Source: Phytopseudomonas flavescens (GTDB lineage Bacteria > Pseudomonadota > Gammaproteobacteria > Pseudomonadales > Pseudomonadaceae). From it: a stretch of 64,000 bases of DNA. Below are positions 59,235 through 64,000 of the stretch, one piece after another; positions within the stretch are counted from its first letter, which is position 1; each line of letters starts with the position of its first letter. The stretch spans positions 62,001-126,000 of the forward strand of contig NZ_FNDG01000016.1 of the NCBI RefSeq assembly GCF_900100535.1. The letters are read 5' to 3'. Below the pieces are notes generated by a model. The model was not told the DNA's origin. It saw only the letters and a program-made list of their open reading frames with translations, and ran no database searches. The position numbers were made by a program, and so were the translations under genes.

Positions 59235-60149
59235 TCAGGGCATGGCCGCAGCGGGAATGAGCGCACCGGGATATTGAATGACACGCGCGGCCAATCGATG
59301 AGCCAGCGATGCCGATGTCTCAGCGGGCGAACCCTGCAACCAGGCGGCGAGATAACCGGCACTGAAGGAGTCGCCGGCCGCCGTGGTATCCACTACCTTG
59401 GCCACCTCCTGGGCCGCGACTTCCAGTTGTCGGCCACCCTCGACGAGCAGGCAACTTTGCGCCCCGCGCTTGAGTACCACATGGGGTACGCCATAGCCCC
59501 GGTAGCGTGCCAAGGTTTCGCTGACGCTGGTTTCCTGGAATAGCAACTGTTCGTCGTCGAGGGTCAGCAAGGCGATATCCACCATCGGCAGCAGGCGCTG
59601 GTAAGTGGCCAGTGCGTGCCGATGGTCACGCCATAGCCGCGGCCGATAATTGTTGTCGAATACCACCTGCGTACCACTACGGCGCGCCTCGGCCAGGCAC
59701 GGCAACAGCTTGCCCAGGCCCTCCTCGCCCAGCACCGCCAGGCTGATGCCGCTCAGGTAAATGACCGAATACTGTGGCAACTGCTCAAGTACAACGGCTG
59801 CGCCGGGTTGACTGAAACAGTCGCGCACGGCGGCTTCGTTGCGCCAATACAGAAAGCGCCGCTCACCCTGGGCGTCGGTCTGGATGCAATAAATGCCCGG
59901 CAAGCGCCCCGGCAGACGCTGCACCAGCGACAGGTCGATGCCCTCCTCTTGCCAGCTGGCACACATGGCATCGCTGAAGCTGTCGTCACCCAGCGCCGTG
60001 ACATAGGAGACCTGCCACTGCGGCGGCAGCAGCCGACGCAGGTACACCGCAGTGTTCAGGGTATCGCCACCGAAGCTCTGGCCGAGCGATCCGTCGGCCC
60101 GCTGCTGCAGCTCGATCATGCACTCGCCGATCAAGGCGACCCGGGCCAT
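59235..60149 (-). CDS. kdgK: PfkB-family sugar kinase, 2-keto-3-deoxygluconate kinase type
   Basis: A 304-residue ribokinase/PfkB kinase. The N-terminal ARVALIGECMIELQQ and GGDTLNTAVYLRRL are typical of KdgK, as is the aromatic-rich FDNNYRPRLW near residue 173. The catalytic motif VDTTAAGDSFSAGYLAAW near residue 250 holds the Asp base. KdgK phosphorylates 2-keto-3-deoxygluconate to KDPG for the Entner-Doudoroff pathway. Start overlaps the dehydrogenase stop as ATGA. With idnD- and idnO-like genes in the same operon it completes an aldonate route. Confidence 0.88.
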   Translation of the reverse strand: MARVALIGECMIELQQRADGSLGQSFGGDTLNTAVYLRRLLPPQWQVSYVTALGDDSFSDAMCASWQEEGIDLSLVQRLPGRLPGIYCIQTDAQGERRFLYWRNEAAVRDCFSQPGAAVVLEQLPQYSVIYLSGISLAVLGEEGLGKLLPCLAEARRSGTQVVFDNNYRPRLWRDHRHALATYQRLLPMVDIALLTLDDEQLLFQETSVSETLARYRGYGVPHVVLKRGAQSCLLVEGGRQLEVAAQEVAKVVDTTAAGDSFSAGYLAAWLQGSPAETSASLAHRLAARVIQYPGALIPAAAMP

Positions 60150-61207
60150 CAGGCGAACACTACTTGCACTTTGGCGGCACGGTTCTTGTCGCCGGCCATT
60201 TCCAGTGCTTCGACGATTTGCTCCTGAGCGAATTCCGCCGACAGCAGCGGTAGCGGGTCGACACGGCCACTCTCCAGCCAGCGCACCGCCGTGGCGAACT
60301 CGTCGACAAAACGGAAGGAGCCGACCAGCTTCACCTCCTTGACCAACAGCAGGCCCAGCGGCAGTTCCACTGTCGCATGGCCCATGCCCACCTGCACGAC
60401 ACACCCCTTGGGGCGCGTGAAGCCGGCGGTCGAAGCGATCGCCGCTGGCGCCCCGGAAGCCTCGAAGCACACATCGAAGTACCCACCGTCATTGCCCCAG
60501 GCCGCGGTACTGGCAGCGTCGCTCGGGTCGACCGCACGGTCGGCACCCATCTGCACGGCCAGTTGCCGACAGCGAGCGCTCATGTCGGTAGCGACCACTT
60601 CGGCGGCGCCGGCATTGCGAGCGGCGGCCATGATCAGGCAACCAATCGGCCCCGATCCGGTGACCAGGACTTTCTTGCCCAGTAGCTCCCCCGCCTGATG
60701 CAGCGCATGAAGCGCCACGGCAAGCGGCTCGGCGAATACCATGACGTTGTCCGCGGCCTGCTCGCCATAAGGCACGCACTGCTGCTCGCTCACCGCCACG
60801 TACTCACGGAAGCCACCGTTGACGTGGGGGTCGAATTGCGCGCTGCCCATGAACTTCATGCGGCGACAGAGGTTCTGCTTGCCTTCCAGACAGAGTACGC
60901 ACTGATTGCACGGCTGCGATGGGTTCACCGCCACACGCTGGCCGATCGTCAAGGCGCTAGCGGCGGGCACCGCCTCCACCCGACCAATGAATTCATGGCC
61001 GAGCACCAACGGATTCTTGAGGATCGACATGCCGGCGCGAGCATGCTGGTAATAGTGAATGTCGGAACCGCAGATGCCACCTCGCGATACCCGTACCAGC
61101 ACCTGCTGTTCAGCAGCATAAGTCAAGGGCTGGGACAGGTGACGCACATCCTTGATGCCGAAGGCGACGCAGGCGTGATTGTCGATAGTGTGCAGGGTCA
61201 TTGTCAT
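60149..61207 (-). CDS. idnD: L-idonate 5-dehydrogenase (zinc alcohol dehydrogenase family)
   Basis: A 352-residue zinc-dependent medium-chain dehydrogenase. Catalytic zinc ligands are in GGICGSDIHYY near residue 43 and GHEFIGRVE near 71; the structural zinc Cys set is CNQCVLCLEGKQNLC. The coenzyme turn is VLVTGSGPIGCLIMAAARNA near residue 173. IdnD oxidises L-idonate to 5-keto-D-gluconate with NAD(P)+. The ATG at 61207 overlaps the transporter stop as ATGA. The name rests on family resemblance plus the SDR and transporter genes beside it; sorbitol or galactitol dehydrogenase activity is an alternative. Confidence 0.85.
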   Translation of the reverse strand: MTMTLHTIDNHACVAFGIKDVRHLSQPLTYAAEQQVLVRVSRGGICGSDIHYYQHARAGMSILKNPLVLGHEFIGRVEAVPAASALTIGQRVAVNPSQPCNQCVLCLEGKQNLCRRMKFMGSAQFDPHVNGGFREYVAVSEQQCVPYGEQAADNVMVFAEPLAVALHALHQAGELLGKKVLVTGSGPIGCLIMAAARNAGAAEVVATDMSARCRQLAVQMGADRAVDPSDAASTAAWGNDGGYFDVCFEASGAPAAIASTAGFTRPKGCVVQVGMGHATVELPLGLLLVKEVKLVGSFRFVDEFATAVRWLESGRVDPLPLLSAEFAQEQIVEALEMAGDKNRAAKVQVVFA

Positions 61208-62577
61208 TTTCCTCGTGCTTCGGTGTGTTCGCCAGGGCGGCGCGCTGCTGCCGGCGCGGTATCGGGGTGACGGCGGGGTAACGGGATGACCTCGATGCGC
61301 CCCACCAGCAGGACATAGGCCAGCAAGCCACAGAGCGCCACCGCTGCCATGTAGAGCATGGCGTATTGAAAACTCTGGGTACGCTCGAGAATCACTCCGA
61401 TCACCAACGGGCTGATGATGCCGGACAGGTTGCCGAAGATATTCAGGAAACCACCCAAGGTACCGATCAGGTGCCGCGGGATCACGTCGCTGCACACCAC
61501 CCAGCCCAGATTGGAAAAGGCATTGGCGAAAAACGCCACCGACAGGATGGCGATGGCGATCACCGGCTGGTCTTCGAAAAAATTGACCAGGCAGATGCTG
61601 GTGGTCACCCCCAGCCCGAGCATCACTGGCAACTTGCGCGCAAAGGTTCGCGAGTGGCCGCGCTTGAGCAGCATGTCACTGAGAATGCCACCGCAGAGCA
61701 CACCACACATGGCCATCAGGTAAGGGAACATGGCGCCGATCCCAGCCTTGGTGATGGACAGGCCCAAGCCCTTTTCCAGATACACCAGAAACCAGGTGAG
61801 GAAAAAATACAGGGTGGAGGACGCCGCGAACTGAGCGATGAACAAGCCCCAGACGGTGGGCTGGCGCAAGACATGGCGGACGTCCGGCCAGTTGACCTTG
61901 GTGCGGTTGCCAGCTTGGTTGTCCGAGCCATAGCCACCGCCCTGACGGATGATGTCGAGCTCGGCGGCGTTGACCTTGGTACTGTCCGGCGGATCGCGAT
62001 AGGCCTTCAACCAGTAGAGGCCGAAAGCGATACCGACCGCGCCGCTGAGGTAGAACGAGGCCTCCCAGCCCCAGGTCGAGACGATCCAGGCCAGCACCGG
62101 TGTCAGCACCGCCAGGCCGATGTACTGGGCACTGGAATAGACGGCAGTGGCCCTGGCCCGCTCGTGATCCGGGAACCAGCTGGCGATGATCTTGGTATTG
62201 GAGGGAAACGACGGAGCCTCGGCCACCCCGATCAGCGCGCGGCAGATCAGCAGCATCACGAAAGAGCCAGTGGCCGTGGCGAACACCGGGTGGGACGCAA
62301 GGCCCATGAAGAAAGTGAACAGGCTCCACAGGATGATGGCACAGCCATACAGCTTGCGCGGGCCCACCCGATCGAGCAGATAGCCCACTGGCACCTGGCT
62401 CATGGCGTAGAACCAGGTGAAAACGGAAAACAGCAGCCCCAACTGGATCGGCGACAGACCGAGCTGGCCCTGAATGGCACTGCCGGCCACGGACAGGTTG
62501 GCCCTGTCCATATAGTTGATCGCCGTGACCAAAAACAGCATGGCCAGCACCGACAGCCGTGCGCGGGTTGGTTTCAT
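61204..62577 (-). CDS. MFS transporter, anion:cation symporter type (hexonate/hexarate)
   Basis: A 457-residue MFS transporter with about twelve spans. The beginning AINYMDRANLSVAGSAIQGQ and YAMSQVPVGYLLDRVGPRKL match the ACS branch (GudP, DgoT, ExuT-like), whose members import hexonates, hexarates or hexuronates with protons. Internal features are ARATAVYSSAQYIGLAVLTP and GVLCGGILSDMLLKRGHS. It is the second gene of the idn-like operon, coupled to the dehydrogenase gene. L-idonate or a related aldonate is the likely cargo. Confidence 0.9.
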   Translation of the reverse strand: MKPTRARLSVLAMLFLVTAINYMDRANLSVAGSAIQGQLGLSPIQLGLLFSVFTWFYAMSQVPVGYLLDRVGPRKLYGCAIILWSLFTFFMGLASHPVFATATGSFVMLLICRALIGVAEAPSFPSNTKIIASWFPDHERARATAVYSSAQYIGLAVLTPVLAWIVSTWGWEASFYLSGAVGIAFGLYWLKAYRDPPDSTKVNAAELDIIRQGGGYGSDNQAGNRTKVNWPDVRHVLRQPTVWGLFIAQFAASSTLYFFLTWFLVYLEKGLGLSITKAGIGAMFPYLMAMCGVLCGGILSDMLLKRGHSRTFARKLPVMLGLGVTTSICLVNFFEDQPVIAIAILSVAFFANAFSNLGWVVCSDVIPRHLIGTLGGFLNIFGNLSGIISPLVIGVILERTQSFQYAMLYMAAVALCGLLAYVLLVGRIEVIPLPRRHPDTAPAAARRPGEHTEARGK

Positions 62578-62628
62578 GATTCTTCCTTATTGTTCTTGTT
62601 CAGGTAAGAAGCGTGATTCATCGGCGGT

Positions 62629-63396
62629 TTAGAGGGTGGCGAGCCAACCTCCATCGACATAGATGATCTGGCCGCTGACGTAGTTGGATGCCGCCGATGC
62701 CAGGTACACCGCGGTGCCGATCAGTTCGTCCGGATGGCCCCAGCGTCGGCTGGGGTTGCTGGCCTTTACCCAGCGGTCGAAGTCGGCGTTGGCGACCAGG
62801 GCGGCGTTCATTTCCGTATGGATATACCCCGGGCCTATGGCGTTGCACTGGATAGCGTGTTCGGCCCATTCGGCAGCCATCGCCTTGGTCAGCATCTTCA
62901 CCCCGCCCTTGGCCGCGGTGTAGGGGGCCACCGTAGCCCGCGCCGCTTCGCTGGTCAGCGAAGCGATATTGATGATCTTGCCGCCGCCTCCTCGGGCGAC
63001 CATGCGCCGGGCGGCGGCACGGCCAATGATGAAGGCACTGGTGAGGTTGACGTCCAGCACCCGCTGCCAGTCGGCCAGGGCCAGTTCGAGCATGGGCTGG
63101 CGGTGCTGGATGCCGGCATTGTTGATCAGGATGTCGACCGCTACCTGCTGGCGGTCCAGTGTCTGGAATACCGCCTCGACGGCGGCCTCGTCCGCCACAT
63201 CGAAGGCGTATCCCGAAGCACGGTGGCCGGCGCGGGTGAGCTCGGCGACGGCCTCTTGCAGACGCTGGGGATGGGTGCCGTTAAGGATCACCGCGGCGCC
63301 CGCTTCTGCCAGGCCCTTGGCGTAAGAAAGGCCCAGCCCTCGGGTCGACCCGGTGATCAATGCGGTACGACCGGTCAAATCGAACAGTGATGACAT
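62629..63396 (-). CDS. idnO: Gluconate 5-dehydrogenase-like SDR oxidoreductase
   Basis: A 255-residue short-chain dehydrogenase. The coenzyme motif is TGSTRGLGLSYAKGLAEAG near residue 15, NNAG follows near 90, and the catalytic Tyr-x-x-x-Lys is in PYTAAKGGVKMLTKAMAAEW near 157. The ATG at 63396 has AGAGG upstream; a longer in-frame version is unlikely. IdnO reduces 5-keto-D-gluconate to D-gluconate, completing the step begun by IdnD. It is the first gene of the four-gene operon and faces a GntR/FadR-type regulator gene. Confidence 0.87.
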   Translation of the reverse strand: MSSLFDLTGRTALITGSTRGLGLSYAKGLAEAGAAVILNGTHPQRLQEAVAELTRAGHRASGYAFDVADEAAVEAVFQTLDRQQVAVDILINNAGIQHRQPMLELALADWQRVLDVNLTSAFIIGRAAARRMVARGGGGKIINIASLTSEAARATVAPYTAAKGGVKMLTKAMAAEWAEHAIQCNAIGPGYIHTEMNAALVANADFDRWVKASNPSRRWGHPDELIGTAVYLASAASNYVSGQIIYVDGGWLATL

Positions 63397-63625
63397 GACA
63401 TGCCTCTGCTTGCGTGTTCTTGTTGTTGGATATGGGTCACCGGGGCGCCCAGCCATGTCAACTTATCATATAGGACAGATCACATGGCATAGGATTTCGG
63501 TAGCCGATGACGGTATCCTGAACCGCTCAAAAGCCAGTAATCAAGGGTTTTTTTGCTTGTTTACATTCGATCTGGAAATTTTCGACAAACCTCTTGCATC
63601 ACCTGCCAAGTAAGGAGCAACTTAT
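63397..63625. promoter_or_regulatory. Divergent control region with two related operator candidates
   Basis: Site 1 is AACTTATCATATAGG at 63458-63472; site 2 is AACTTATATGACAAGTT at 63619-63635, which on the other strand reads AACTTGTCATATAAG. The shared core is ACTT(A/G)TCATATA. One site precedes the SDR operon and the other lies over the regulator's leader, as expected for GntR/FadR operators. Confidence 0.6.
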
Positions 63626-63664
63626 ATGACAAGTTATAGCAACACTACGAGCAGCCTGCCGTGA
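63626..63664 (+). other. Possible 12-codon leader ORF of the regulator gene
   Basis: An ATG with an excellent TAAGGAG site at normal distance opens a frame reading MTSYSNTTSSLP, whose TGA overlaps the regulator's GTG as GTGA. It could be a coupling leader, or the true N-terminus displaced by a one- or two-base sequence change. Confidence 0.4.
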
Positions 63665-64000
63665 AGCCGCAAAACACCGTCAACAACGTCTACCAACAGA
63701 TGAAACGCAACATTCAGGACGGTCGCTGGGCGCCAGGCAGCAAACTGCCTTCCGAGTCCGAACTGATCGCCAGCTTCCAGGTCAGCCGGGTCAGCGTTCG
63801 CAGTGCCGTACAGCGCTTGCGCGGCTTGGGCATAGTGATGACCCAACAGGGCAAGGGCACCTTTGTGATCGAGGATCTCGATCAGCGGGGTTTCAACGAC
63901 AACCAGCCGATCATGCACCTGTCCCAGGCCGAGTTCGAAGACATGCGCGTGTTCCGCCAGACCGTGGAGTTCCGCTGCATGGACCTGGCGGTCGAGAACG
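63661..64000 (+). CDS. GntR/FadR family transcriptional regulator, N-terminal part
   Basis: Cut by the right edge; 113 residues are visible. The GTG at 63661 is the first possible start, since a TAG lies in frame 24 bases upstream. The winged helix is clear: VYQQMKRNIQDGRWAPGSKL, then SESELIASFQVSRVSVRSAV and LRGLGIVMTQQGKGTFV. The beginning of an FCD-type ligand domain follows (FEDMRVFRQTVEFRCMDLAV). It is divergent from the idnO-like operon and probably represses it until an aldonate or a keto-deoxy acid is present. Confidence 0.9.
   Translation, partial: MKPQNTVNNVYQQMKRNIQDGRWAPGSKLPSESELIASFQVSRVSVRSAVQRLRGLGIVMTQQGKGTFVIEDLDQRGFNDNQPIMHLSQAEFEDMRVFRQTVEFRCMDLAVEN

Overview
The window is GC-rich, gene-dense DNA of the kind found in Pseudomonas sensu lato. 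The evidence is the family content (Lrp-flanked amino-acid ABC systems, stacks of TonB receptors and flavin monooxygenases, a CtlX/ornithine cyclodeaminase pair), ATGA-type gene overlaps, and a Pseudomonas-style REP hairpin near 54.1 kb. No tRNA, rRNA, CRISPR array or complete insertion sequence was seen. Species cannot be named from the sequence alone.

Layout. (1) 1-9.8 kb: amino-acid and hydantoin-type catabolism: end of a ghrA-like dehydrogenase, an M20 N-carbamoylase-type hydrolase, an MHS transporter, RidA, an RraA-fold protein, CtlX and ornithine cyclodeaminase on the minus strand, a divergent Lrp/AsnC regulator, and a polar amino-acid ABC importer. (2) 10.3-13.7 kb: LysR regulator divergent from old yellow enzyme, pirin and an isochorismatase-like hydrolase, with a perfect 14-bp-arm palindrome over the LysR start. 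(3) 14.1-19.3 kb: a minus-strand operon (dehydrogenase, RraA/HMG-type aldolase, CitMHS transporter) with a consensus sigma-54 promoter, opposite a PrpR-like sigma-54 activator; this looks like a carboxylic-acid catabolic unit. (4) 19.3-21.2 kb: scarred DNA with a nucleotidyltransferase gene, its frameshifted partial duplicate and a small membrane protein.

(5) 21.3-57.4 kb: a very large organosulfur-type cluster. It holds five NtaA/SnaA/DszA-type flavin monooxygenases plus one SsuD-like monooxygenase, a TauD-type dioxygenase, an FAD-protein/ferredoxin pair, a Tat-exported alpha-hydroxyacid oxidase, a peroxiredoxin-like protein, a class II aldolase, a nitroreductase and an FMN reductase, two TonB receptors, one SsuABC-like importer, two orphan sulfonate-type binding proteins, a Dpp-type importer with a fused double ATPase, an MFS exporter and an aldo/keto reductase. 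The arrangement suggests outer-membrane capture, periplasmic binding and import, then oxygenolytic release of sulfite from varied organosulfur compounds, with the FMN reductases supplying FMNH2. The actual substrates are not visible.

(6) 57.4-64 kb: a beta-propeller-like exported protein, mntP preceded by a clear yybP-ykoY manganese riboswitch, and an aldonate operon (idnO-like SDR, MFS importer, idnD, kdgK) divergent from a GntR/FadR regulator cut by the right edge. Two related candidate operators lie in that divergent gap.
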